DNA from: Acetobacteraceae bacterium
GTDB lineage: Bacteria > Pseudomonadota > Alphaproteobacteria > Acetobacterales > Acetobacteraceae
Assembly: GCA_025352995.1 (NCBI GenBank)
Contig: JANXRN010000080.1
Coordinates: 1 to 35,572 of the forward strand
DNA: 35,572 bases
Direction of reading: 5' to 3'
The translations under genes were made by a program, and so were the position numbers. Every line of letters starts with the position of its first letter. Position 1 is the stretch's first letter. Below are positions 17,213 to 24,957 of this stretch, piece by piece. Under the pieces are notes generated by a model that saw only the letters and a list, made by a program, of their open reading frames with translations, made no database searches and was not told the DNA's origin.

Positions 17213-17549
17213 GGAAAGCGGCGCGGCCAAGGCCTATACTGGTCGCCGTGGCGATGCGATCCAAGTGGTTGGGCGCCAGAGTGCGTGCAAGCCCGAAACC
17301 AGATGAACCTATGCAAACCCGGCTGCCCAGGTCAAGAAAATCCAATTGTCACATGCGGCAGGGGAGGCATGAGATTCGCGCGCTGGTTTATGCGGCCCGC
17401 AATCGCCAGTTTAGGGCCTGATAAAAAGATTGGTCGCACGGGAGCGACCGCGCAGCGCGGTCCCGGGATACGCTTGAGACGGCTCGTTTGTAAACCCTGC
17501 CCGACTGGCTCCTGGTCGCTGGCAAACATGAATCGGATTTCGGAATATC
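17213..17549. other. Gene-free divergent region with structured RNA potential
   Basis: A 337-base stretch between the divergent second cysteine desulfurase and the alpha/beta hydrolase, presumably holding both promoters. I see no convincing long gene. A 62-codon ORF from ATG 17369 to 17557 has AGGGGAGG just before it and overlaps the hydrolase start, but its protein is Arg/Gly-rich and looks like chance coding. Closely spaced inverted repeats lie at 17432-17461 and are listed separately. Confidence 0.5.
17432..17461 (+). other. Two overlapping, mutually exclusive hairpins upstream of hydrolase gene
   Basis: GGTCGC at 17432-17437 can pair with GCGACC at 17444-17449, while ACCGC at 17447-17451 can pair with GCGGT at 17457-17461. 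The two stems share bases 17447-17449, so only one can form at a time. There is no T-run after either. This may be a regulatory leader or simply GC-rich chance structure. Confidence 0.35.
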
Positions 17550-18215
17550 ATGCCTGAAGTCATGTTCGCCGGCCCTGATGGCCGGCTTGAGGGTCGTTAC
17601 CACCACTCCAAAGAATCCGGCGCCCCGCTCGCGCTGATCATGCACCCGCACCCGATGCATGGCGGGACGATGAATAACCGCGTCACCTACACGATGTACC
17701 AGTCCTTCCAGAAGCTGGGCTTTTCGGTGATGCGCTTCAATTTCCGCGGCGTGGGCCGCAGTCAGGGCCGCTATGATGGCGGCATTGGGGAAATTTCCGA
17801 TGCGGCGGCAGCGCTTGACTGGATGCAGGCGGTCAACCCGTCGCATGGCGGGCTGTGGATTTCCGGCTATTCGTTCGGCGCCTTCATCGGCATGCAGCTG
17901 CTGATGCGCCGCCCGGAAGTGTCGGGCTGGATCAGCGTCGCCCCGCCGGCCAACCATTATGATTTCGGCTTCCTCGCCCCCTGCCCGTGCAGCGGCCTGC
18001 TGGTGCATGGCGATGCGGACGAGCTGGTGCCCGAACCGGCGGTGAAGAAGCTGGTCGACAAGCTCAACACCCAGAAGAACGTCACCGTCGATTACCGCAT
18101 CCTGGCCGGCGCCGATCACGTGTTCGCCAACCATGCCGACTCGATCGCCTACGCCCTCGAAGATCATGTCAGCACCGTGATGGCCCGCCGTACCATGGCA
18201 CTCGCAGCCGATTAA
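17550..18215 (+). CDS. Alpha/beta hydrolase family protein
   Basis: A 221 aa protein of the short alpha/beta hydrolase group. Landmarks: [14 protein letters not shown] near 31-44 (the oxyanion-side HPHP motif), [11 protein letters not shown], the nucleophile elbow in GYSFGAFIG with Ser near 107, the acid in HGDADELVP, and the catalytic His in GADHVF. Members are usually annotated as dienelactone hydrolase-like; the substrate is unknown. No signal peptide, so cytoplasmic. The end overlaps the likely start of aat. Confidence 0.88.
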   Translation: MPEVMFAGPDGRLEGRYHHSKESGAPLALIMHPHPMHGGTMNNRVTYTMYQSFQKLGFSVMRFNFRGVGRSQGRYDGGIGEISDAAAALDWMQAVNPSHGGLWISGYSFGAFIGMQLLMRRPEVSGWISVAPPANHYDFGFLAPCPCSGLLVHGDADELVPEPAVKKLVDKLNTQKNVTVDYRILAGADHVFANHADSIAYALEDHVSTVMARRTMALAAD

Positions 18216-18861
18216 CGAGGTCACGCCGGACTTACTGCTGCGGGCCTATGCTGCCGGGGTGTTTCCGATGGCAGAGGCCCGCGATAGCGACGAGCTCGCT
18301 TGGTTCGATCCCGTCATGCGGGGCATTTTGCCGCTTGATGGGTTCCATTTGCCGCGTCGGCTGCGGCGAACGGTGCTGTCGGACCGTTTCACAGTTACCA
18401 CCGATCAGGACTTCGCCGGCGTAATCGCTGCCTGCGCCGAACCTCGGCCGGGCGCGCCCGATACCTGGATCAACCCGCATATCCAGGCGCTTTATACCAG
18501 CTTGCATCGCCACGGTTTCGCCCATTCTGTCGAATGCTGGCGCGACGGCGCGCTGGTGGGCGGGCTGTACGGGGTCGCCATCGGCGCCGCTTTTTTCGGT
18601 GAAAGCATGTTTAGCCGCGCGACGGACGCATCGAAAGTCGCCCTCACCCACCTCGTCGCCCGGCTCCGCATCGGTCGCTGGCGTCTGCTCGACACCCAGT
18701 TCATCACCGCCCATCTCGCCCAGTTCGGCGCCATCGAAATCCCCCGCGCGCGCTACAAACGATTGCTGGCCGCAGCGATTGCCGCGCCAGCCGACTGGGA
18801 CGCCACCCAAGATCCGGCCCGCTTGGACGCCGAGTTCCGCGCCCTCGCCGCATCCGTCTGA
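18211..18861 (+). CDS. aat: Leucyl/phenylalanyl-tRNA--protein transferase with non-canonical start
   Basis: Aat attaches Leu or Phe from tRNA to N-terminal Arg/Lys of proteins, marking them for ClpAP (N-end rule). Landmarks: [75 protein letters not shown] and [20 protein letters not shown]. The first ATG/GTG/TTG in the open frame is GTG 18259, yet the family-conserved [17 protein letters not shown] begins upstream in frame. Between the in-frame TGA at 18178 and 18259 the only initiator-like codons are ATT at 18211 and CTG at 18235/18238. I extended it to ATT 18211, which overlaps the hydrolase TAA (ATTAA); this exact start is an inference. The gene call itself is secure. Confidence 0.85.
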   Translation: MNEVTPDLLLRAYAAGVFPMAEARDSDELAWFDPVMRGILPLDGFHLPRRLRRTVLSDRFTVTTDQDFAGVIAACAEPRPGAPDTWINPHIQALYTSLHRHGFAHSVECWRDGALVGGLYGVAIGAAFFGESMFSRATDASKVALTHLVARLRIGRWRLLDTQFITAHLAQFGAIEIPRARYKRLLAAAIAAPADWDATQDPARLDAEFRALAASV

Positions 18862-18941
18862 ACAAAGCCCGCGTATCGTGACCGAAAGCCGTGTTATATT
18901 CACGGCCCCGGCAAGTCGGACCCGCGAGAGGATGACCAACT

Positions 18942-19784
18942 ATGTGGAGTTCGATTGCCGGATCTTGGCGCGACCGCGCCGGGCGCTTCGCCGCCTGGAA
19001 AGCAACCGCGCTGGTGCTGTCCATCATACCCGCGCTGCTGCTGGGGGCCCGTGCCCTCACCGGGGACCTTGGCGGCCGTCCGATTACCGAGGCGACCCAT
19101 AATACCGGCGACTGGGTGATCCGGTTTTTCCTGCTGAGCCTGGCCGTCACCCCCGCCCGGGCGCTGCTCGACGCGCCCAAACTTGTGCCGCTGCGGCGTA
19201 TTTTCGGGGTTGCCGCCGCCTGCTACGCGGTTATTCATCTGCTGATCTACGCCTATGATCAGAAATGGTCGCTCTGGACTGTGGCGTCCGAGATCGTCCT
19301 GCGCTTCTACCTCACCATCGGCTTCGTGGCCGTGATGGGGCTGGTTGTGCTGGCAATCACCTCCACCGACGGGTGGCAACGCAAATTGCGGCATCGCTGG
19401 AAGCAGCTGCATCGGCTGGTCTGGCCGATCGGGGTGTTAGCGCTGTGGCATTACTTCCTGCAATCGAAAAGCAATGTCGGCGACGCAGTGTTCGACACTG
19501 GCCTGTTCCTCTTCCTGGTAATCTGGCGGCAGACTCCACGACGCTGGCAGACCGGCGTGCCCGCAATGGTGCCGCTGATCCTGCTCGCCTGGGTTGGCAC
19601 CGCATTGGTGGAGTTTGCCTGGTATGGCTTGGCCACCAACCTCAACCCCGTGCGGGTGCTGCACGCCAATCTCGATGTGCTGTATGATTTGCGACCGGCC
19701 GAGCAAATCCTGATCGCGGGCGCTGCCCTGCTGGGGGTGCTGCTGCTGCGGCGCTGGCGCAAACGGGTGACCGCGCGGGCGTAG
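18942..19784 (+). CDS. msrQ: Ferric reductase-like haem membrane protein, MsrQ (YedZ)-like
   Basis: A 280 aa integral membrane protein with about six to seven helices. Landmarks of MsrQ: NTGDWVIRFFLLSLAVTPAR, PLRRIFGVAAACYAVIHLLIYAYDQ with a haem histidine, FLTIGF-like FYLTIGFVAV, and QLHRLVWPIGVLALWHYF with further histidines. MsrQ carries b-type haem and passes electrons to the periplasmic molybdoenzyme MsrP, which repairs oxidised methionine. No msrP is adjacent, so MsrP must be elsewhere or this protein has another partner. The ATG at 18942 has AGAGGA about 10 bases upstream. Gene symbol by family resemblance. Confidence 0.85.
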   Translation: MWSSIAGSWRDRAGRFAAWKATALVLSIIPALLLGARALTGDLGGRPITEATHNTGDWVIRFFLLSLAVTPARALLDAPKLVPLRRIFGVAAACYAVIHLLIYAYDQKWSLWTVASEIVLRFYLTIGFVAVMGLVVLAITSTDGWQRKLRHRWKQLHRLVWPIGVLALWHYFLQSKSNVGDAVFDTGLFLFLVIWRQTPRRWQTGVPAMVPLILLAWVGTALVEFAWYGLATNLNPVRVLHANLDVLYDLRPAEQILIAGAALLGVLLLRRWRKRVTARA

Positions 19785-19796
19785 TGCCTCTCTCCC

Positions 19797-20792
19797 TCAG
19801 CCCCCGAACCGGTCCCGCCAGGACGGCAGCGCGCCGGGGTAAGGCAGCGCGGTCGCTTCATAAACGCCGCGCGCGATCGCCCGGGCCATGACCAGGGTGG
19901 CGAGATGGCCAATCTCGTTGAGTTCGCCAGGATCGACCATCGGACGGCGGCAGGTGGCGGCAGCGAAAACGCAATCGCCATCGGATGGTGCATGGGCCGG
20001 CAACAGCGCGCGGGCCAGGCCGTCATTGGCCATGATGGCGAGGCGTTTGGCCTGCGACTTGGTCAAGGTCGCGTCGGTGGCAACCAGCCCGATGGTAGTC
20101 GCGGTCCCCTGCGGTAGCGCGCCCTTGAGCCGCATGCGGAGATCATCGGCCACCACCTGCGCGGGAAGCCCCCTCCCCCCAAATTCGGCGTTCACTTCAT
20201 AGGGCGCGGCCCAGAAATGCGGGCCATCACCGATCATCGGCGTCCCCACTGCGTTGACCGCAACGATAGCCGCAACGGTATGGCCGGACGCCGTGCGCGC
20301 ACTCGCCGAACCCAGCCCGCCCTTGACGCCAGGGACGGTCGCGCCGGTGCCAGCGCCGACCGTGCCGAGCGCGAATTCCCCCGGAGCCGCCGCGCAGGCC
20401 GCCCCGTAGCCAAGATCGCGGTACGGCGAATGCAGCCCCCAATCCTTGTTGCCGCCATTGAGCAGGTCGAACAAAATCGCCTGGCTGACGATCGGAACGA
20501 CCGCCTCGCGCGCCCGCCAGCCGCGGCCCTGCGCGCGCAGATGGGCCTGCACCCCGCCCGCCGCATCCAAGCCGAACGCCGAACCGCCCGACAGCACGAA
20601 CGCGTTGACGCCCGGGATCGTGGCCTCTGGTTCTAATAACCTTGTATCGCGCGTGCCAGGAGAGCCGCCAAGCACCACGCAAGACGCCACCGTCATTTCA
20701 TCAAACAAAATCGCGGTAACACCAGAGCCAAGCGCGAGATCGGTCGCGTGGCCGACGGATATGCCGGCCACATCGGTGAGCAAATTGCGCAT
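19797..20792 (-). CDS. P1 (S58) family peptidase, DmpA-like aminopeptidase
   Basis: A 331 aa self-processing Ntn-type peptidase of the DmpA/L-aminopeptidase family. It opens with the classical LLTDVAGISVGHATD, followed by RDTRLLEP, VNAFVLSGGSAFGLDAAGGV, LGYGAACAA, a glycine-rich stretch ending KGGLGSASART and VAAIVAVNAVG. The C-terminal AHAPSDGDCVFAAAT is also typical. The family cleaves N-terminal D- or L-amino acids or beta-peptides; the exact substrate is open. Its ATG overlaps the stop of the SDR gene by one base, so these two are an operon. It converges on msrQ with 12 bases between the stops. Confidence 0.88.
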   Translation of the reverse strand: MRNLLTDVAGISVGHATDLALGSGVTAILFDEMTVASCVVLGGSPGTRDTRLLEPEATIPGVNAFVLSGGSAFGLDAAGGVQAHLRAQGRGWRAREAVVPIVSQAILFDLLNGGNKDWGLHSPYRDLGYGAACAAAPGEFALGTVGAGTGATVPGVKGGLGSASARTASGHTVAAIVAVNAVGTPMIGDGPHFWAAPYEVNAEFGGRGLPAQVVADDLRMRLKGALPQGTATTIGLVATDATLTKSQAKRLAIMANDGLARALLPAHAPSDGDCVFAAATCRRPMVDPGELNEIGHLATLVMARAIARGVYEATALPYPGALPSWRDRFGG

Positions 20793-21577
20793 TACTGATT
20801 GGTCGCCGGCTGATAGGTGCCGATCGAGTTGCCGCCATCAACCGCGATCGCGGTGCCGGTGATGTAGGACGCCGCCGGTGAACACAAGAACATCACCGCG
20901 GACGCGGTATCATCCGGCCCGGAATTGCGGGCGAGCGGGATGCGCGCCGTCATCCGGTCAACATAGTCCGGCGGCAAATACGAAAAATCACTGCCCGGCG
21001 CGAAGCCAGGTTCGACCACGTTGACGCGAATTTTGTGCGGAGCGAGCTCCAGCGCCTGGCCCTTCGACAGCCGCTCCAAGGCAGTTTTGGACATGCAGTA
21101 AGTAACCGACCCGGTCGGCATCTGCCGCGCCGCCCCCGAACCGATATTGATGAATACGCCCTGAACCCGTTCGGCGATCATCAGCCGCGCCATCGCCTGG
21201 GTCACCAGGAAGGGCGCGCGAACATTAACCGACATGATGCGATCGAACTCAGCCTCGGCCAGATGCAGCAGTTCGCCCGTGCGCGGATAAACCCCGGCAT
21301 TATTGATCACGATGTCGGGCGCACCCCAGGCGGCGGCAATTGTTGCGGCAAGGTCCTGGATTGAGGCGGACTCCGTCAGTTCCGTCGCGTGGCGCAAAGT
21401 CGTCGCGGGATCGAGCCCGAGGCGCGCCACCACGTCATCGAGCAAATCGCCCCGCATATCGGACAGGCAGAGCGTCGCGCCAGCGCGGGCGAAGCCGGCC
21501 GCGATCCAACCGCCATAAATGCCCGCCGCCCCCGTGATCACGACCCGCTTGCCACGGAAATCATCGCCAAATTGCAT
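20792..21577 (-). CDS. Short-chain dehydrogenase/reductase (SDR) family oxidoreductase
   Basis: A classical SDR of 261 aa from ATG 21577, with AAGGA 9 bases upstream; the longer track start is not supported. The NAD(P) motif is TGAAGIYG (TGxxxGxG form, second Gly position retained), then NNAGVYP, the catalytic Ser in NIGSGAA, and YCMSK as the YxxxK pair. DMRGD after beta-strand 2 suggests NAD preference. SPAASYITGTAIAVDGG closes the domain. The substrate is unknown. It is translationally coupled to the downstream P1 peptidase, suggesting linked degradation or detoxification, which is inference only. Confidence 0.9.
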   Translation of the reverse strand: MQFGDDFRGKRVVITGAAGIYGGWIAAGFARAGATLCLSDMRGDLLDDVVARLGLDPATTLRHATELTESASIQDLAATIAAAWGAPDIVINNAGVYPRTGELLHLAEAEFDRIMSVNVRAPFLVTQAMARLMIAERVQGVFINIGSGAARQMPTGSVTYCMSKTALERLSKGQALELAPHKIRVNVVEPGFAPGSDFSYLPPDYVDRMTARIPLARNSGPDDTASAVMFLCSPAASYITGTAIAVDGGNSIGTYQPATNQ

Positions 21578-21696
21578 TCGTTGGGTCCTTGCCGGAAATT
21601 TGCTCACCGTATCGCAGCCCAGGCATAGCAACGGCGCAAGTATATTCGGAAATGGGAATGCGTTATGCCGTTTCGGTGTGATCTGAGGAGAAAACC

Positions 21697-22062
21697 ATGA
21701 CCCGTTTTTCCGCCGTGCTTGCCGCAATGTTACTGACCAGCCTGCCAGCAATCGCGGGCGATGTGGCGAACGGGACGAAAATCGTCAAGACACAATGCGG
21801 CGCCTGCCATCGGGTGGAAGCCGGTAAAAACCTGATCGGCCCAAGCCTGTTCGGCATCGTCGGCCGGCCTTCCGGCAGCGTCGCCGGGTTCAAATACTCG
21901 GCGGCCAATCAGGGCGCGAAACTGACCTGGGATGCGGCGACCTTGGATAAATATCTGGTCAACCCGCGCGAGATGGTGCCGGGAACCACGATGACCTTTG
22001 CTGGATTGAAGAACGAAACCCAGCGGGCTGACGTGATCGCTTATCTGGAGACGTTGAAGTAA
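21697..22062 (+). CDS. Small periplasmic class I cytochrome c
   Basis: A 121 aa secreted monohaem cytochrome c. The signal peptide (RFSAVLAAMLLTSLPAIAG) covers about 1-20, the haem motif CGACH is at 34-38, GPSLFGIVGRPSG follows, and the distal methionine is in GTTMTFAG near residue 97. It resembles cytochrome c550/c2-type carriers of alphaproteobacteria and the membrane-anchored cytochrome at 4886-5416. The start has AGGAG before the ATG. It likely shuttles electrons in the periplasm; partners are not adjacent. The stop is followed within 7 bases by the left hairpin of a repeat-bounded cassette. Confidence 0.93.
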   Translation: MTRFSAVLAAMLLTSLPAIAGDVANGTKIVKTQCGACHRVEAGKNLIGPSLFGIVGRPSGSVAGFKYSAANQGAKLTWDAATLDKYLVNPREMVPGTTMTFAGLKNETQRADVIAYLETLK

Positions 22063-22165
22063 GCGATTCTTCTTTTTGTGAACAAAAAGAAGCAAAAAAA
22101 CTTTCCTACGTTACTGCCTGGCCGTTGGGTTGGGAATTCTCACAATTTATTAACAAATCGAAACA

Positions 22166-22197
22166 AATAAGGCGCAAAAAGCCCCAAACGCCTTATT
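22166..22197 (-). terminator. Likely terminator overlapping the stop of the passenger gene
   Basis: On the minus strand AATAAGGCG pairs with CGCCTTATT (9 bp) around a 14-base loop, followed by a T-rich stretch (TGTTTCGATTTG). The first arm includes the TAA stop of the gene at 22193. Confidence 0.55.
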
Positions 22198-22732
22198 GCC
22201 ATTCCAGCCTACCGGTCGGGCCGACGATCATCTTCGCCTGCTTCACCGCTTCCACCCATGCCGGCGGAGGCCAAACCACCTCCCGCTGCACCTTCGCGGC
22301 GATCTTTCCAGCCGGCACGAACAGCATTCGCGCCAACACGCCCACAATCTTCCGCGCCTGCGGAACCTCGGCAAGGAACCGCGCGCACTCCTCCTGACTG
22401 ACCATCAACTGCCAATCGCCCAGCTTCTGATGAATGTCCGGCATCCGCGCCGCCAGCCAGCCATGTCCCTCGGGGAAGCTGATCTTCGGCGAGCGCACCC
22501 GGTCCTTGCGCTTGCCCTTCTCGGAATCCTGCGCCCGTGGCGCCGGCAGAGTGCCCGCCCGCCACTGCGCGATAAGCCGCTCCAACCGCCGCCCCATGCG
22601 CCCGACGCGATTCCACAGCTCCCGGAAGAAGTCCGGCTTGCTCTGGTCGCGCAGCGACAGCACGCCAATGGCGGCCTGCAGCAACGTGAAGAAGGGAAGG
22701 AATGAAACCATGGGCCGACCATACATGTTCAT
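22193..22732 (-). CDS. Conserved hypothetical protein carried by repeat-bounded cassette
   Basis: A 179 aa protein of unknown function from ATG 22732 (ACGGAA 8 bases upstream; a second ATG at 22726). The N-terminus MNMYGRPMVSFLPFFTLLQA is hydrophobic, followed by a basic helical stretch (ELWNRVGRMGRRLERLIAQW), a Lys/Arg-rich linker (EKGKRKDRVRSP), then GHGWLAARMPDIHQKLGDW and a Trp/Pro-rich tail. I recall similar short proteins starting MYGRPMVSF in Acetobacteraceae, unassigned; this is memory, not a search. The longer track start reads through the terminal repeat. Its tight fit between inverted repeats suggests it travels with them. It has no transposase, nuclease or toxin motif that I recognise. 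Confidence 0.7.
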   Translation of the reverse strand: MNMYGRPMVSFLPFFTLLQAAIGVLSLRDQSKPDFFRELWNRVGRMGRRLERLIAQWRAGTLPAPRAQDSEKGKRKDRVRSPKISFPEGHGWLAARMPDIHQKLGDWQLMVSQEECARFLAEVPQARKIVGVLARMLFVPAGKIAAKVQREVVWPPPAWVEAVKQAKMIVGPTGRLEWQ

Positions 22733-22885
22733 GATATGTTCCGTCAAGCTTTTTTCATGAGTTCCCGACCCAACGGGTAGGCAGTGCCGTCGGAAAAAGT
22801 TTTTTTGGTTCTTTTTGTTCACAAAAAGAACTTCTTGCCTTCTGACTTCTCTTGCCTGGGAGCCTTTCTAAACAAAGAAGCCCCT

Positions 22886-23749
22886 CTACTCCCCCTCCGC
22901 CAGCGTTTCCGCCGCCCGCCGCAGTCCCGCGTAACTCCGCGCCGAAAACGGCAGCATCCCGACATAGACCAGCCCGGCCGCTGCCAGCGCCGCCCAGGGA
23001 TCGGCCACCAGCAGTGCCGCGAACAGCCCGGTTCCGAGCAGCATTGGCAGCACGTAGCGGGTTGGCACCTTGAAGTTTTTGAAGCTCCACACCGGCAAGG
23101 TGGACACCAGCAGCACCGCGACCCCGACCAGGGTTGCCGCCACCACCGCGGGGAACTGCATAGCGGCCAGCAACCAGTCCCAGTGCATCACTTGCGCTTC
23201 CAGCCCGACGAACAGCGGGAACAGCACCAGCCCGGCGCCGGCGGGGGCGGGAACGCCGGTAAAGAAATTATAGGTGAAGGCCGGGTGTGCCGGGCCGTCG
23301 ATCGCGGCGTTGAAGCGCGCCAGCCGCAGCGCCATGCAGACCGCGAACATCAGGCACGGGGTGAAGCCGTAGCCGTGCCAGGATTGCAGGCTCCACAGAT
23401 AAAGGATGAACGCCGGCGCCACGCCGAAGCAGACGAAATCGGCCAGGCTGTCGAATTCGGCGCCGAAGCGGGAGGTCGCTTTGAGCAGCCGGGCGAGCCG
23501 GCCATCCAGCCCATCGATGACGGCAGCGACCACGATGGCGACGGCGGCCGCACCGAAGCGGCCTTCAAGGGCGAAGCGCATCCCGGTAAGGCCGGAGCAC
23601 AGGCCGAGCATGGTCAGCAAATTGGGGATCATGCGGTTGAAAGACGGCCCGCTGAAGCGCGGCCGGCCGCGGGGGCGCAATTTACCTTTCAGCCGCCCCC
23701 CAAAGCGCTGGATGGGGGAAATCACCGGACGTGGCGCCCGTTCACTCAT
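22886..23749 (-). CDS. pssA: CDP-diacylglycerol--serine O-phosphatidyltransferase
   Basis: Integral membrane enzyme (287 aa) that makes phosphatidylserine from CDP-diacylglycerol and serine. The CDP-alcohol phosphotransferase motif is clear: DGLDGRLARLLKATSRFGAE followed by FDSLADFV. NLLTMLGLCSGLTGMRFA marks the first membrane helix, after a basic, cytoplasmic N-terminus of about 45 residues (RFGGRLKGKLRPRGRPRF). Its start overlaps the psd stop by 4 bases (ATGA), so substrate and product enzymes of phosphatidylethanolamine synthesis are coupled. The stop lies 54 bases from the right hairpin of the cassette. Confidence 0.96.
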   Translation of the reverse strand: MSERAPRPVISPIQRFGGRLKGKLRPRGRPRFSGPSFNRMIPNLLTMLGLCSGLTGMRFALEGRFGAAAVAIVVAAVIDGLDGRLARLLKATSRFGAEFDSLADFVCFGVAPAFILYLWSLQSWHGYGFTPCLMFAVCMALRLARFNAAIDGPAHPAFTYNFFTGVPAPAGAGLVLFPLFVGLEAQVMHWDWLLAAMQFPAVVAATLVGVAVLLVSTLPVWSFKNFKVPTRYVLPMLLGTGLFAALLVADPWAALAAAGLVYVGMLPFSARSYAGLRRAAETLAEGE

Positions 23750-24417
23750 GCGGATAGTTCCGCGACCACGGTTTCCGCCCCGATCATGGTCTGGCCGACC
23801 ACCACCAGCGGCATCACGCCATGCGGCAGATAGACATCGGTGCGGCTGCCGAAGCGGATAATCCCGAAGCGGTCCCCGGCGCGCACGGTTTGGCCTTCAT
23901 GCACGTCGCACAAAATCCGCCGCGCGATCAGGCCGGCGATCTGAACCACGGCGAGGTCTCGGCCATCGGGCAAGCGAATGGCAAGGGCGTTGCGTTCATT
24001 GTCGGTGCTTGCTTTGTCGAGATTGGCGCTGAGATATTTGCCATGGCGATAGGCAATCCGCGTCACCACCCCATCGACCGGCACGCGGTTGACGTGAACA
24101 TCGAGCACCGACAGGAAAATCGCCACCCGCCAGCGCGGCTCCGCACCCAGGCCGAGTTCTTCGGGCGGGGCTGCCATGACCACCGACACGACATGCCCAT
24201 CCGCCGGCGCCAGCACCAGATTGGGCCTGGGCGGCACCACCCGTTCCGGATCGCGGAAGAAATAAAAGCAGAATGCGGCGAAAATCACCCCGAGCCAGGC
24301 AAGCCACGGGGCCACGATCAGCCCGACCACCACCGCGACGGCGCCACCCGCGATGAACGGCCGGCCGGCAGGGTGCGGCGGGGACAGAACGAGTTTCAGA
24401 GATTCGGCAAGGGCCAT
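23746..24417 (-). CDS. psd: Phosphatidylserine decarboxylase, short proenzyme type
   Basis: Pyruvoyl enzyme (223 aa) that decarboxylates phosphatidylserine to phosphatidylethanolamine. Membrane-associated N-terminus with hydrophobic stretches up to about 52, then YFFRDPERVVPP, the substrate-side APADGHVVSV, FLSVLDVHVNRVPVDG, NERNALAI and QIAGLIARRI. The self-cleavage and pyruvoyl-forming site is the FGS in IIRFGSRTDVYLP near residue 195, the form used by short (PSD-A) enzymes. It leads the psd-pssA operon and is divergent from the hypothetical gene at 24508 across 90 bases. Confidence 0.96.
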   Translation of the reverse strand: MALAESLKLVLSPPHPAGRPFIAGGAVAVVVGLIVAPWLAWLGVIFAAFCFYFFRDPERVVPPRPNLVLAPADGHVVSVVMAAPPEELGLGAEPRWRVAIFLSVLDVHVNRVPVDGVVTRIAYRHGKYLSANLDKASTDNERNALAIRLPDGRDLAVVQIAGLIARRILCDVHEGQTVRAGDRFGIIRFGSRTDVYLPHGVMPLVVVGQTMIGAETVVAELSA

Positions 24418-24507
24418 GGTGATTTTGTGCTCCGGGGGCCGTGTTTATGGAAGTTTCACCTTTGTCGGGCAAGAGAGTTCCGCCTTGGCTGGCAAAGGAG
24501 AGTGTGA

Positions 24508-24957
24508 ATGCCCTTCGACGCACCGCTGACCCTGGGTCCGTTCCAGGTCGATCGCGACGGCCGCCTAAGCCCGATGTCCGCCGAGACGTTCCCGACCTTC
24601 AACGTAACCTGGATGGGCCGCCAGGTCTGGGCGACGATGATCGGCGCTGGCGGCGGCCTCAGGCTCAGCGTCGTTGCCGGACGGGTGCCGAGCACGGCTG
24701 GCGCGATGGAAGACCGACGGCGGGGCGTGCTGGGCGCGGTGGGCCGCCTTCCGGCGCTGCTGCCGGATGACTGGACCGCGCGGTTGCAGGCCGATCACCG
24801 GGTGGTGCTGGCCAGCGAGGTGACGATCGCGATGCCGCCCACCGTTACCGAACTGGTGACCGCGCTGACCTTGTTTCTGCTCAGCCTGACGCCTTATCTC
24901 GAGCTGCTGGACGGCACCGGCCTGGCGTCCACCCGCACTGGCGTGGCGAAGACCTGA
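24508..24957 (+). CDS. Hypothetical protein overlapping the LysM gene tail-to-tail
   Basis: A 149 aa protein, not recognised. It is preceded by AAAGGAG, a strong Shine-Dalgarno 7-8 bases from the ATG, which supports it as a real gene. The N-terminal half has alternating hydrophobic strands (LTLGPFQVDRDGRLSP, FNVTWMGRQVWATM), then DDWTARLQADHRVVLASEV, and a C-terminal hydrophobic segment near 112-133 (VTELVTALTLFLLSLTPYLELL) that could be a membrane or packing helix. No signal peptide. The last 64 bases overlap the 3' end of the LysM gene on the other strand. Confidence 0.7.
   Translation: MPFDAPLTLGPFQVDRDGRLSPMSAETFPTFNVTWMGRQVWATMIGAGGGLRLSVVAGRVPSTAGAMEDRRRGVLGAVGRLPALLPDDWTARLQADHRVVLASEVTIAMPPTVTELVTALTLFLLSLTPYLELLDGTGLASTRTGVAKT

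Larger units (their letters stand above)
22069..22831. mobile_element. Repeat-bounded cassette with one passenger gene
   Basis: Both ends consist of the same AT-rich hairpin (CTTCTTTTTG...; GTTCTTTTTG...), an A/T run and then a related inner stretch. Left: ACTGCCTGGCCGTTGGGTTG. Right, reverse-complemented: ACTGCCTACCCGTTGGGTCG. The ends are thus inverted copies of roughly 70 bases including the hairpin. The 763-base unit encloses exactly one gene (22193-22732), with its own start just inside the right repeat and a hairpin at its stop. The inner phrase is shared with the short element at 31607-31740, tying this unit to that family. No transposase is present. Confidence 0.6.

Noticed and set aside
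17369-17557. 62-codon ORF with AGGGGAGG before its ATG
   Set aside because: The spacing is too short for a good ribosome site, the protein is low-complexity Arg/Gly-rich and it overlaps the hydrolase start; kept only as a possible leader.
17388-18224. 278-codon minus-strand ORF opposite the alpha/beta hydrolase
   Set aside because: Shadow of the hydrolase, whose catalytic motifs are complete on the plus strand.
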